From Dinochytrium kinnereticum (taxonomy: Eukaryota > Chytridiomycota > Chytridiomycetes > Chytridiales > Chytridiaceae), in assembly GCA_027604005.1 (NCBI GenBank), contig JADGJT010000020.1, positions 41,576-105,575 of the forward strand: 64,000 nucleotides of DNA, given 5' to 3'. The first letter of the stretch is position 1. Every line of letters begins with the position of its first letter. The notes under the pieces were generated by a model. That model saw only the letters and a list, made by a program, of their open reading frames with translations, was not told the origin of the DNA and searched no databases. Shown here piece after piece: positions 20,768 to 32,752 of the stretch. Position numbers and translations under genes: made by a program.

Positions 20768-23009
20768 TTACTCCCTATTCCTTTGCCTGAAAACACAATA
20801 AGGTTAGAGAAACATCGATAAAGAGGCAAAGACAAAGCATTACCTGGGAGCCGCCTTAATAATGTCATCCACGCGAAGAATCATCTCGGCCGCCTCAGAC
20901 GCAGACAAGAGAACCTGACGCTTAAGCTTGAATGACTCGGTGATGCCAAGAACGGTCATATCGGCAATGTCACCATTGTACATATCAAGACCGTGAGTCT
21001 TTTTACCCTCGTTGTGAGCAGCCTTCAACCTCGCAACAAGGTCAGAGCTGTCGTATCCAGCATTGTCAGCCAGGATAGTGGGAAGCTAAAAACAAAAGAA
21101 AAAGAGCATCAGCAAAAAAAACAAAAACAAAACGCTAAAGGAGGGTATCCCGCACAAAAAACAAACAAAAAAAAAGCGTCTTTGTCAAACAAAGAGCCTA
21201 ACCTGTCTGAGAGCCTTAGCAAACGACTCAACAGCAATAGCCTTCTTCCCAGAAGTCTTGGCAGCAATCTCATCAACAGCCTTCGCCATCAACATCTCCG
21301 AGCATCCACCCCCCAAAACCGTCCTCGGCTCCGCAATAGTCTGAGACAGCACACAAAGTGCATCATGAAGAGACCTCTCAGCCTCATCAAGGAGCTGGCT
21401 GGTAGCACCCCTGAGGACAACAGTGCAAGCCTCACCAGCAGCGACTCCAGAAAACTTAATCAGTCTGTCTTCACCAATGATAATCTCCTCAATCAGGTCG
21501 CAGCGACCAAGCTTCACTAAATCGGGATGATCAAAGGTCGAGGCGATCTCTCCACCAGTAACAAGGGCGAGACGTTCGACACCGTCGAAGTCGGCGTGCT
21601 CGATAGCGGCGATACCAGAGTCGGCAAAGAGCTGCTCGGGCCAGTTGTAGATAAGCTGCCGGTTGACAAAGCTATTTGATAACGAGAAAGAAAGAGAAAT
21701 CACAGATTTATGTTAATATCATTTAAATCGTTTTTCCCGACTCTTCTCGTTACCAGTTGATACCATGTGCCTTAATCTTGTCAACCTTGGCCTTCATCTT
21801 ATCCCTCTCAGCCCTCTCAAGCTCAGCAAGCTTCCCCGTAGCATCAACACGCACTCTAGCACCGAAAATCTTAATCTTGTCCGTATCCATAGCTGCAGGC
21901 AAAGCAAACAAAGTAAGAATAAATAAACAATCCAAAAAAAAGACGCACGTGTATTGGCAATGAGGATCCTAGCATTCTCAATCCGCTTGGGCTGATTCAC
22001 ACCAATCTTCTTGTCCAAAATAAAACCTTCGTCCAGGTAAGAGTCCATGAGCTTTCCTCCAGGCTTCTTAATAATTTGAATGTGCTCCAGGGAGGTACTT
22101 CCCTATTAAACAGGAAAGTACAGTTAAAATCCATTTGACATCATTCCTCCATAATTATAAAAAAACTGAAATCGGACACACACCTTCAACCGAAGAACAG
22201 CGTCAACAGCAAGCTTAGCAAAGTACTCCTTGTCCTGAGCGAGCACCTTTGAACTCAATGTCGTCTTGGCAATGTTGATGAGGTCCTGCCTGAACGAATC
22301 CTTTGACGCCGAGTTATCCTTAGCAGCAGCCTCCAAAGCTTGGTAGGCAGCTTGCGATGCAATACGGTACCCCTCAATGATGGTTTGAGGGTGAATTTTA
22401 CGGTTCACAAGACGCTCTCCTTCCCTCAAAAGCTCAGCAGCCAAGACACAAACAGAGGTAGTTCCATCCCCAACTTCGTCATCCTGGACCTTTGAGATGT
22501 TGACAAGGACCTTGGCAGCAGCGTTGTCCAGCGCAATGGATTTGAGAATGGTCGCTCCGTCGTTGGTCACCACAATGTTGTTGTTTCCGGTGACAGATTG
22601 AAGGATTTTGTCCTGGGATGAATAGGAAGGATCAAAGTTAGGGAGAAAAAAACACCCCAAAACCAGTCGGACATCTGCGGCTAAAGGCAAAAGCACTCAC
22701 CATTCCCTTTGGCCCCAGAGTGCTCTTCACAAGGTCACCCACAGCGATGGCTCCAACAAATGACGACTGATGGAATGGAGGAGGGGTAAGGGTTCAGCCA
22801 TCTCGCAAGCAAAGCAAGCATCAACGAATGAACTTACCAGACGAGCATTCTCTGCGCGTTCCTCCGAGCCCCCCTCCTGGAAAATCTGTACTGGTGCAAG
22901 TCCGGACTGCGAGGATGATGTGGAGAGGGAAGTGTTAGGGCATGCATGCGCGGCGGGTTGAGTGGGTTGAAGGGGGAGGGGTGGAGGACGGCCTCTTTGC
23001 CCTTACCAT
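20768..23009 (-). CDS. CCT2: T-complex protein 1 subunit beta (CCT2)
   Basis: Subunit of the cytosolic TRiC/CCT chaperonin that folds actin and tubulin. Exons (high to low): 23009-23007 (ATG only), 22906-22838, 22766-22701, 22612-22184, 22102-21949, 21892-21754, 21671-21203, 21085-20844 and 20786-20768; 1590 nt, 529 residues, the normal length. Group II chaperonin motifs are VTNDGATIL and [15 protein letters not shown] in the equatorial domain and [12 protein letters not shown] in the apical domain. The beta-specific tail [15 protein letters not shown] assigns the subunit. The start codon appears to form its own coding exon: ATG, a 100-nt intron, then [12 protein letters not shown], matching the conserved N-terminus of CCT2. 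A longer ATG frame further upstream (23189) ends quickly and was rejected. Confidence 0.95.
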
Positions 23010-23559
23010 AGTCAGTCAAGCAATAAATCGTAAACCTCCGACTGAATTTTGTTTTTTTCACTACAAATTTGCTTTGCTGGCCTTCAGCACCCCTGGTGCT
23101 GCGACGAGATGCTTGACAGTCGGGCAATGAGGACGTCTCCGTTGGTGCGCGCGGTGATTGCGGTTAGGGCGTGTTGGTGGATGTATGCCATCTTTTGTTG
23201 ATATGATGGAGGGGGCACGGCTTCTTGAGTCGAATTAGTTTAGCATTTCGCTAAAATAAATTATGCATATTGAATGATATAGGTATTCAAGTCTTCTCTG
23301 TTATTTCGTACTTTAAAATACGAAAGTTAGAAGAGATTATTGCTTTTGAAAAAGGATGAAATTCCTCGGGTCTATTTTTCACTCTCTTTAATAAGAGAAG
23401 ATATAAGATTAAATTAAATGCTAAATATAATTGACCCCTCCATAGCGCGTCCCTCAATCAACAGATCCATCAACAGTCTCACCAGCAAGGAAAAAAAAGC
23501 ATGCTCTCCAACAATCCCGCCACCTCGACAATTAATTATAAGCCTTCCATCTTCAAACC
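23010..23559. other. Intergenic region between CCT2 and DCAF12
   Basis: Holds the CCT2 promoter and leader and the DCAF12 3' UTR. The part from 23225 to 23440 is strongly A/T-rich and contains a 7-bp inverted repeat, TTTCGTA (23304-23310) with TACGAAA (23319-23325). No gene was seen. Confidence 0.55.
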
Positions 23560-25284
23560 TCAGTCCCAAAGTCCCGCATATGACCCGCAAAGGTTTAACT
23601 GAAGAGGCCCTCCAGCCGAGAACAGCCTTACGCCGTAAGGATCATAAGAGAGGGTATAAACAGCATTCCGAATGTCCTGCCCAAGAAAGTGGTTCGTGTA
23701 AAATTCGTCTTTATCAAGCCAACCCCCTGAATTCTGCAGGCACCGAGTCTGAGGAGCATCCAATGGGTTGAGGATATTCGAGGCTCGTGAACGCCAAGAT
23801 AAGTACCCCTGAGCACGTAGATCGTAAAAGGAGATTCGTCCATACCCTCCTCCGATGGTGATAACGCCGTCATTGATTGTCATGCTTCTCACGCCCCATC
23901 CTTCATCGCATGACTCAATCGTGTGAACAATAGATCCCACACGCGGGTCGATAAGGGATATATGAGACTGGGATCCGACAGAGTAAATGTTCTCTTTGAT
24001 ACCCATACCAAGACAGACAGTCTCCTGGGTGTGAACAAGAGGAATAGACGCCGCGACAGAGAGACGAGATGCGTCAAAAATCTTGACAGTGCCGTCCGTC
24101 GAGAGGCTGGTAGCCTGCATAGTAGCATGATTGTACTTCAAATCCCGAACCTTTCCGCAATGCTCCTTTTTTGACAAAAGCGGTCCAAAGATCGATACCT
24201 TCGAGCCGTTGACAGTGCGAACATTACTCTGAAGGTGCTCGTCGGTGAGAGACCAAAGCTTCACAGTCGTATCCCGCGACCCAGAAACAAGCACATTATC
24301 CGACACCCATCCAACCGAAAAGACCATATCCGAGTGGCCCGACAAGATGGCAAGAGGTTCAAATGTCGGGAGACTATAGATTTGAATAAACTCTGTGGGA
24401 TGACCTGAGCCAACCGCGAGCATGGTCTTGGAGGGGTTAATAGCGAGCGAGTGGATCCCACAGCATTGGAAATTCTCAGAATCGCGTCGTGGGGGTGGCG
24501 TCTGGGTTGAGGGGAAGCCTGAGGCAAGGGGAACCGTGGCTCGGATGAACGGGGACCGGGACGATGCGGCTTGGAAGGGATTCCCAGCCCCCACGAGTGA
24601 GAGCGCAGCAGCGGGAACGCTTCCATAAGACCAACCAGAAGAAGATCGATGCCCGACGATCGAAGGAATTTCAAACTTCTTGGACGTGTGGACGTTAAGA
24701 ACAATAAGACGATTACACTTTGTCCCCAATACGATCTCCGACTCGTTCAACCACATAGACGCAAAGATCTTGTCCAGCCCAGAAACGTCAAACTGCCTCT
24801 CTTTTACAATCATCGGGAGACGCCTGGCGGTGATGTTCCGCATGGCGGTCAAGGCGTCCGCATCAACTTTTCGGGAATCAACGGATCGCACCACACTGCT
24901 CCATTCCACCCTCTCTGATGCCATCACAGAGGGGATGATGACGGTCGGGTCGTCGACATCTTTACCTTCAGCGGCCACAGGAAACTGATGCGGCAACGCA
25001 TCCGAGAGGTCTTGCATACGGTTCAGACTTGAGGGGCTGTCATAGACGGCAATGTAGTTGTTGCTTGTGGCCCGCTTTTCATCGATGGGAGACGGATGTT
25101 GCTGCCGCAGTAGTGTAGGGGCAGGTGCAGACCTTATGAACCTCTGGGATCTGCTGATGCCGCGCGGGATGATCTCTCTAGCCTGGAGGTAGTGGTGGAT
25201 GGGGTATGGGGCATTTGCGGATCGTGTGGATGTGGTTGAGGCGGTGACTGCCTTACGGATGCTGCAGTCCTGGATGGCGCCCAT
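23560..25284 (-). CDS. DCAF12: DCAF12-like WD40 protein (CRL4 substrate receptor)
   Basis: Intronless frame of 574 residues. DCAF12 proteins bind DDB1-CUL4 ubiquitin ligase and recruit substrates, in animals those with C-terminal acidic degrons. Family stretches are clear: IFASMWLNESEIVLGTKCN, CGIHSLAINPS, HSDMVFSVGWVSD followed by VLVSGSRDTTVKLWSLTD, GSQSHISLIDPR, a GIRS-like GVRSMTINDGVITIGGG, and the closing FSAGGPLQLNL then YAGLWD. The first ~160 residues are low-complexity and diverged; the WD40 propeller starts near residue 165. The chosen ATG at 25284 is the first in frame. A CT/GA-rich region upstream (25300-25600) encodes only compositionally biased frames and is treated as leader. 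Confidence 0.88.
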   Translation of the reverse strand: MGAIQDCSIRKAVTASTTSTRSANAPYPIHHYLQAREIIPRGISRSQRFIRSAPAPTLLRQQHPSPIDEKRATSNNYIAVYDSPSSLNRMQDLSDALPHQFPVAAEGKDVDDPTVIIPSVMASERVEWSSVVRSVDSRKVDADALTAMRNITARRLPMIVKERQFDVSGLDKIFASMWLNESEIVLGTKCNRLIVLNVHTSKKFEIPSIVGHRSSSGWSYGSVPAAALSLVGAGNPFQAASSRSPFIRATVPLASGFPSTQTPPPRRDSENFQCCGIHSLAINPSKTMLAVGSGHPTEFIQIYSLPTFEPLAILSGHSDMVFSVGWVSDNVLVSGSRDTTVKLWSLTDEHLQSNVRTVNGSKVSIFGPLLSKKEHCGKVRDLKYNHATMQATSLSTDGTVKIFDASRLSVAASIPLVHTQETVCLGMGIKENIYSVGSQSHISLIDPRVGSIVHTIESCDEGWGVRSMTINDGVITIGGGYGRISFYDLRAQGYLSWRSRASNILNPLDAPQTRCLQNSGGWLDKDEFYTNHFLGQDIRNAVYTLSYDPYGVRLFSAGGPLQLNLCGSYAGLWD

Positions 25285-26199
25285 GGCGTCGAGCAGTGGT
25301 GTCTGAGAAGAGGTGGTGGAAGCGAAGGATGACAGAGTGTCGGTGGTTGAGGCGGGGGACGTCGTCTCCAGCGATGCAGCTGCAGCCGTTCGTTGTTGTT
25401 GTGGTTGAGAGGATCAGGTGGATGTGGAATTGTCAGTTGAATTTGAAAGTCAGAACTTTTCATTTCTTTTTGTTGCGGACTGACTGACCTTCCAGTTGTT
25501 GCTGCTGCCGCTCCTGCTCCAGCTGATGCTGCTGCGGCATCGACATCGGTGGCGACGACGGGCTGCTGCTGCTTCTGGTGAGGAAGAGTGCGCAAAGGCG
25601 CTGGAAGAGGCTCATTTGCTGGAAAGGAACAGGCCGCGGATGTTATGGATGATGATGTTGATGGTTATGATGATGGGCAATCCCTCGGATTGACTGCCAT
25701 AAGAAACTTCTGTTCAGTTTTTGCATCTGGAATGGAGTGCGTCGACCGTGTCAATCTTAACGGGGAAATCTAACTCGTGTATTCACACATGCGCTCAACC
25801 GCAGTTAAAATTCACAGCCGCACATCAGCAGCGACGTGAATGAGAGCAGTGAATGAAAATGAAGTGCGCGAATGCGTTGAAGCACGCGTTTGCTTGCAGA
25901 TGTGTATTTGGTTGATGCATGAATAAAACCCACTCGCGTCAAAGACGAAATCTTCCCGCGTCATCCATCCACCACCACGAACCCCGGGCGCGCAGCAATA
26001 GTAGCATCGGCAGACGCACCCACCAGCTCTCCTCCTCCCTCGCTTGCATTGGGCATTATTGTCGCTTAGTCCTCTCCCTTTTCCTGCCAGTAGCAGGGAG
26101 GTTTTGGGAAATCTTGCACCTGAAATTTGAAATTTTCTTTGCTCAAACTGCTGCCGTTCCCTTCTTCCTTCACCCCGCAACCCGGCCGTCGCCAAAAGC
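25285..26199. promoter_or_regulatory. Divergent intergenic region between DCAF12 and CHD1
   Basis: About 900 bp holding two promoters. Near the DCAF12 side there are GCTGCT-type triplet-rich stretches (25500-25590). Open frames here are compositionally biased and overlap on both strands; none was accepted. Confidence 0.45.
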
Positions 26200-29100
26200 A
26201 TGGACGATGGAGGCGAGAAAACAGGTGAGACCGCCGCCTGATCTCCGCGTCGCTGCTTCTCAACGCGCCACTCGCGCTGCAGTGCTTCTCTTGCATGGCG
26301 TTTGATGAGCAAATGGCGAAGCGCTGGCTACTGCCCCCTTCTTTTTTTTGCAATCTGGTGAATGCGCCGCCGTGATGAAATGACTTTGCGGTGTTTGCAT
26401 CTTAGCCTTCTTATGACAAGGCATTTTGTAGTTGGAGGCTGTGAAGGACCCCTTGTGGCGAATCGCTCATCGTAATTGCATCAAGTAGTTGTGATGGGTT
26501 TGGTGCCTTAATCGATGTCACGCCCTCAATCGGGCATTGCTGGGCTTCAATGCCGCAGTTGTCCACCTTCTTCCAATCTCGATTTGCATTCTTTCACTGC
26601 GGAGCCTTCTTGTATTTAGACATCTTTTCCTTTGCAGCAGATATCGACAGGGAAATCGAGGAGATGTTCCAGTCGGATGAGGATAATGAGGGCGACAATC
26701 CGAATATAGAAGACACTGGATCCGTTGACGAGGAAGCAAAGGATGTTGAAGAAGAGTCTCAGAAATCATCGGATGAGGGGTCTATATACCAAGAGGATTC
26801 CGATCAGCCCAACAACAATGACTCCGACTCTGAATCTCCAGATGATAACTCGGATGCGGACCCCGTTCCGTCCAAGAGTCGTAAGAGGCGATCCAACATC
26901 ATTCATGAAGATCATTATGATGAGAATGGAGATGCAAGTGAGAGTGCGGATGAGAGATCTTCCAAGGCGAGTTTGAAGAGGAAGCAGGCTCAGCGGGGTA
27001 AACTCGAACTGCCGCCGGACGCTGATCCGGAGCTGTTTGGGCTGAGACGATCGACCCGGCAACGGCATGTACCCAATCGCTTCGAGGTTAGTTGTTGAGT
27101 GTATGAGACTGCCTAACAATAGTCAAGGCTTTTGATGATGATTCGGCGTCCCTTCTGGAAGATGACAGTGGGAGTGATTACAATGGACGCAGGAGAAAGT
27201 CAAAACAGTCTTCCTCAAGGTCCTCCAAATCCCGATCAAAAGTGGCTAAAGGTTAGGAACCCTTCGTCGTTTTCCTCAAACCTGACGACGCTTTCTTTCT
27301 GTTCAATCTTCTTGCCGCCAAAAAAAAGTCTCGGCTTATGTCTCGGACAATGAACAATCCGACGAGCCTTACGCTGATTCTGACTCTGATGAGGATTATG
27401 GAGCTCCTAGAAGATCCAGTGGTTCACGGAAGCGACAAAAGCCAAAGAGGAAACGGGCAAAGATTCAGAGTGACGATGAGCCTGCGAACTATGAGGTTAG
27501 GTTCTCGTCGAGAAATAGAAATAGAACGAATTACAATGAGTCTGCCTATGATGCGCAATTCGATGAGGAGGTTATGATGGATGAGGACGAGGATGAGGGC
27601 GAATGGGTGCAGGAAGCTGCTCCTGTCGAAGGTGCTTTATTCAACTAGACTTTGTCGATATGTGACTTATACAACCATTCTTCTTCTCTTTTTTGGTTGT
27701 TATTAGACGATAGAGATGTCATTGAGGCCGTCTTGGATATGCGGGAAGCTGGTACATTTAACTTATTACCGTTTATTTAGGTTTGACTTTTTAACGAATA
27801 GATGCCGGACCTGAGTATTACATCAAATGGCAAGGCTACTCTCACAGGCGAAACACTTGGAACAATGCAAGCTCCCTTGGCGAATTCAAAGGCTTCCGCA
27901 AACTCGAGCGTTTTATCAAACGATATGAAGAAGATCAACGTGAACGAGCGGACCCTATGACAACAAAGGAGGAGATTGAGCAAAAGGATATTCAGCTTGA
28001 GATGATGCGTGGCGAATTTGAAGAATATAAAGTTGTTGAACGTGTGATAGCATCACGAGAAGCTGCTCCTTCCAAGGATAACGAGCTTGGCGGCACCGAA
28101 TATCTCTGCAAATGGCAACGATTACCCTACAAAGAGTGTACGTGGGAACCAGCGGATGAGATTTCAGCATATCAAACACAGATTGACTCCTTTTTGGATC
28201 GGAATCAAAGCCAAAAAGTTCCTCACCGTAGCCGACCTTACTCTAAGCATCGACCGGACTTTAAGAAGATTGCAAAGCAGCCAGAGTATATTCATTATGG
28301 CGAATTGCGGGATTATCAGCTTATTGGAGTGAATTGGATGGCTTACTTGTGGCATCGGAATGAGAATGGTATTCTTGCTGATGAGATGGGTCTTGGAAAG
28401 ACCATTCAAAGCATCTCGTTCTTGAACTATTTATTCAACTCGATGGATGTGTATGGACCTTTTCTTGTGGTCGTTCCACTTTCGACCATTGGGTCGTGGC
28501 AGAGGGAGTTTTCGCGGTGGGCCCCTGAGATGAATGTTGTGTGCTACTCTGGCAACGGAGACTCGAGGGGTATAATCAGGGACTATGAGTTTTTCCTGCC
28601 CTCAAAAGGGAAGGAGAAGAAGCTTAAGCTGAATGTGCTTCTGACGACGTTTGAGTTGGTACTTAAAGACCGCGATCACCTGGGCCACATCAAGTGGGCA
28701 TACCTTATGGTGGATGAGGCTCATAGGCTAAAAAACTCTGGGTCACAGCTTCACGAGGCCTTAAAGGACTTTTACACCGCCAACAGGTTGCTGATCACTG
28801 GAACGCCACTTCAAAATTCTGTCAGAGAACTTGTATCGCTCATCCAGTTCCTTATGCCCGATAAGTTTAAGGAGTTTGAAAATTTTGAGATTATCATTGG
28901 CGCCGAAAACCAAGAAGACAAGATCAAGGAACTTCAGCAGCGTCTCGAAAATTACATGCTTCGTCGACTGAAAAAGGACGTTGAAAAATCACTACCGACT
29001 AAGTCAGAACGTATCCTTAGAGTCGAGCTCTCCCCCATGCAACTCGAGTATTACAAGAACATTTACTCCCGAAACTTCTCCGCCCTTAACAAAGGCCTCG

Positions 29101-32100
29101 CAGCAGGATCTCAAAGCACACTGCTCAACATTGCTATGGAGCTTAAAAAGGCCGCTAACCACCCATACCTGTTCGCAAATGCTGAAGTCTGGGTTCCAAA
29201 TAAGGATGAACAGCTTCGGGGTATGATTGCCAACAGCGGGAAGATGGTTTTGCTTGATAAACTTCTTGCAAGGTTACAAGAAGGTGGTCATAGAGTGCTT
29301 ATTTTCTCGCAGATGGTGAGGATGCTGGATATTCTCACGGATTATTTGGTGTTGAGGGGCTATCAGCACCAGAGACTTGATGGGAGTACGAACAGTGAGG
29401 CGAGGAAACGATCGATGGATCATTTTAATGCCCCGGGGTCTCAGGATTTTGTGTTTATTCTTTCGACACGGGCTGGTGGTTTGGGGTTAAATTTGGAGAC
29501 GGCTGATACGGTCATTATTTTTGATTCGGATTGGAATCCCCAGAACGGTGGGTTTGTTGTTGCGCCATTTGCTTTTTTCTTCTTTTCCTTTGTTTTACTT
29601 GAACTCGTTTGTTAATGATTGTTCTTTTTCTTTCTTTCTTTTTCGCAGATCTTCAGGCTATGGCGAGAGCGCACAGAATAGGTCAGTTAGGGTTGCATGA
29701 CGCTGCATCCTCTTTTTTTTCTGCTCTGATTTTTTCGAGTATAAAATATTCACTTGCGTATACTTTTTCTAGGGCAGAAAAAGGTTGTAAATGTGTATCG
29801 GTTCGTCTCGAAGGATACAATCGAAGAGGAGGTCATTGAGCGGGCAAAAAGAAAAATGGTGCTTGAATATTGTAAGTTGGCGCGGCATCTTTTCCCCCTG
29901 CACAGCTAAGAAGTACCACTTTAGGCATTATCAAGCAAATGGACACCTCGGGTGAGACTTTGATATCCAAGAAGCCCAGTAAAACCGTCGGAAACTCCCA
30001 AGTATCCCGGGAAGAGCTTCAAACCATTCTCAAATTTGGTGCTCAAAATCTCTTTAAGACTGAAGAAGAAAAAGCAGCAGAAGGGGTAAACCCGAACGCC
30101 GTCAACAATAAGCTCGAAGAGATGAACCTGGATGAGATTCTCTCTCGTGCAGAGCATCATGTTAGTGAGGAAGCTACTGGTGCGGCTGATGGTGGTGCTG
30201 CGTTTTTGGAGCAATGGAGGGTTGAGGATGTTGCTATGAACCAGCTTTCTTGGGAGGAGATTATTCCGGAGAAGGATCGAGTTAAGGAGGTTGAGCAGGA
30301 GGAACAGCTGCTGGGACCGAGACAAAGGAAACAGCACATCGCTTTTGGGACTGAGCGAAGCGAGTATGATGACGAGGATGATAATCGAAAAGGCCGGAAA
30401 GCCGATCGGAAGAAGGGACGAGCGAAGAAGGCCAATGCGAAGACCGGACCGCTTGATGAGAAAGAGGTTCGGTCACTTGTTAGAGGTCTTCTCAAGTTTG
30501 GGCGCATTGAAAACCGGTTCGATGATATCGTCAAGTCGACTGAGTTGGAGAACTTTGATCAGAAGATTATCACTAAGGTTGCTTCGGATATTGTCTCTAT
30601 TTGTGAGGAGGCTATCACTGGTGCTGCTGCGGAACAACTGGCCAAAGATGGGGAAGGGGCTGCAGCGGCTGCGAAGTCTCGAACTGCGAAGCCAAAGATG
30701 ATCACCGCGACCTATCAGACAATCACCAACATCAATGCTAGCCAGCTCACGCAGAGGGTTCAGGATCTTCAGGTTCTGTTCAACCGCATCTCGACTCTAA
30801 AGGATCCGACCAAGTTTAGGCTTGGAGGAACTGTGAAGCCCCCGCATGCTTGGCACTGCCCTTGGAGTCAAACAGATGATTCGAAACTTCTTCTTGGAAT
30901 TCATCGACATGGGTTCGGATCGTGGAGAGCCATTCAGGAGGACCCCACATTACCGTTTAAGAAGAAGTTTTTCTTGCTGACTTCCGGTAAAGATGAGGAG
31001 GAGGAGGAGGATGCTCCTGAAAAGGCACCTGCTAAGGGGAAGAGCGATGCTAAAGGCGGTATTCCTAAGGCCACTCATTTGGTTAGACGAGCTGAATTTT
31101 TATTTAAGCTTTTGAGAGAGGAAGAAGAGCTTAGAGAACGTCGCGCACTGATTGCTGAGGAGAAGAAGGAGAAACAGAAAGCTCGCGCCGAGAAGAAGAG
31201 AGTGAAGACGGATGAAGGGCCCTCCAATCGCACGGATGACTCTTCACCGAAGCATGATGACTCGATTGAGGATTTCAAGGCTTCTCCAGCCGTTTCTTCG
31301 GCAAAGGTGGATAAGATAAAGGCTAAGGCTGCGCTAAAGTCGAAGAAGAAGGCTGCTCCTTCCACTTCTGCTCGGTCCAAACGAGGCGCCGCCAAAAGTA
31401 ATGGGGGTGATAGTGGGGCCGAGTCAGCTGATTCGAACGCTTCCATGGACCCACTGGCCTGCAAGGAGATGATGAGGCCTGTGAAGAAGGAGCTTTCTGC
31501 CTTGTTGAAAAACACCAACAACCTAGAGGGTAACGCAAAAGCTAGCTTTATCCGGGAGACACTTCGAACCATTGGCGATCAAATTTATGCTATACTTGGC
31601 AAAAAGTTTAGCGGAGATGCATCATCTTCAGAGAAGGAAAGGATGGAGCGGCATTTGTGGAAGTTTGCTAGTTTGTTCTGGCCTCGAACCATTCATACCT
31701 CTCAGATCAAGGAGATTTATGACAAGGTTCGGTCAAAAGAACCTGCTACATCTACGCCACCCAACGGTGTTTCGTCGACGAGTAATGGACGGCCTGTAGT
31801 TGTTATTAAGGAGCGTTCCAGCCCTGCTGATGGAAAGAAGAAGGATCGGTCGCCGGAGGGGAAAAAAGACGAAATTAAGAGGGATAGGTCTCGGTCTAGG
31901 AGTAGGGACCGGAGGGATAGGGATAGAGATAGGGATAGAGAGAGAGACAGGGATAGGGAACGGGATAGAGATAGGGAGAGGGAGAGGGATAGGGATAGGG
32001 ACCGACGGAGGGATGATGATAGGGGTCGAAGGAAGAGATCAAGGTCGAGGGATAGGAGATCAAGGAGTCGGTCGAGGAGCCGGGATAATGGGGCAAAGAA

Positions 32101-32122
32101 ACATAAGGTTAACGGCGATTGA
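26200..32122 (+). CDS. CHD1: CHD1 chromodomain-helicase-DNA-binding chromatin remodeller
   Basis: ATP-dependent nucleosome spacing enzyme acting on transcribed chromatin. Nine exons: 26200-26224, 26641-27086, 27128-27251, 27329-27631, 27707-27751, 27802-29547, 29649-29681, 29773-29871 and 29925-32122; 5019 nt, 1672 residues. An acidic Ser/Asp/Glu-rich N-terminus precedes tandem chromodomains ([32 protein letters not shown]). The SNF2 motor has Walker A DEMGLGKT near residue 508, VDEAH near 618, and motif V/VI in [11 protein letters not shown] and [18 protein letters not shown] region ([21 protein letters not shown]) and the CHD1-specific helical C-terminal domain (about 1446-1543) follow. The last ~70 residues are alternating Arg-Asp/Arg-Glu with RS pairs. 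Exon 1, MDDGGEKT joined over a 416-nt intron, is inferred from phase; the rest is firm. Domain order excludes ISWI and CHD3/4. Confidence 0.95.
31890..32035 (+). repeat. Hexanucleotide coding repeat (RD/RE) in CHD1 tail
   Basis: Repeated AGGGAT/AGAGAT/AGAGAG-like hexamers encode alternating Arg-Asp and Arg-Glu dipeptides flanked by SR-rich sequence. The repeat is imperfect at the DNA level. The peptide resembles RD-motif or U1-70K-like mixed-charge domains. Confidence 0.75.
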
Positions 32123-32752
32123 TTACTGATGCTGTTCTGATGGGCTTTTGGACACTAACACCCGAGGGCAATGGGTTTTCTTTCTTTCATTTTATGGTGG
32201 TTATCTTTGTTGATGTTGATGTTGTTGTTGTTGTTGGCTTCTTGTTTTAGCTTGCCGTTTTGTTCTTTTCCTTTGTTCGGATGGAATGTTGGTTTTGAAT
32301 GTGCTGTACATCCTTTTTGTTGTAGCATGTGTAAATTACTCAAAATACCTGATTCTCCTATACATTTCCTTTTCACCCACCACTACTTCCCTCCCATTCA
32401 CTAACTCCGAACGTGCCCCCCTATAACCCCTTGGTCCCATCCCAGTGTTTTAGTTGGGGTTGTTTCTTTTTCACCTGCTACTTTCCTTATCATCGTTGGA
32501 TTGCAGGGATGATGGTTGCTTTTGTTTTGTGTTTCATTATGTTTCTCGGATTCTTCATTAAACTATTTTATTTCCCCAGTTTTCAATTCTCGGCGGTTAT
32601 ATTTGTGACCAGGCTAGAAACCTGGGGTTTCCCGCTGTTTCTCTCTCCGCTGTTTCTCGTTATTTTCATTGTCGCGTTATTAAGAGGCGGAGTCTATATA
32701 GGACCTTCCGCAGAACAAGAATATATCCTCAGGCCTTTCTTTGTAATAATCA
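32123..32752. other. Convergent 3' intergenic region (CHD1 / PIG-X)
   Basis: A 630-bp T-rich stretch (plus strand) between two gene ends. A 147-residue plus-strand frame at 32413-32856 is hydrophobic only because of T-richness and runs antisense into PIG-X, so it is not accepted. Confidence 0.55.

Noticed and set aside
23100..23189. Alternative CCT2 start at 23189
   Set aside because: The frame ends after about 34 residues and does not join the conserved N-terminus.
25134..25595. Ala/Gln/Pro-rich minus-strand frame upstream of DCAF12
   Set aside because: Composition-driven triplet repeats with no family features; it overlaps the DCAF12 N-terminus in another frame.
31800..32129. Gly/Ile/Arg-rich frame overlapping the CHD1 tail
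   Set aside because: It is the alternative frame of the hexamer repeat, with no independent support.
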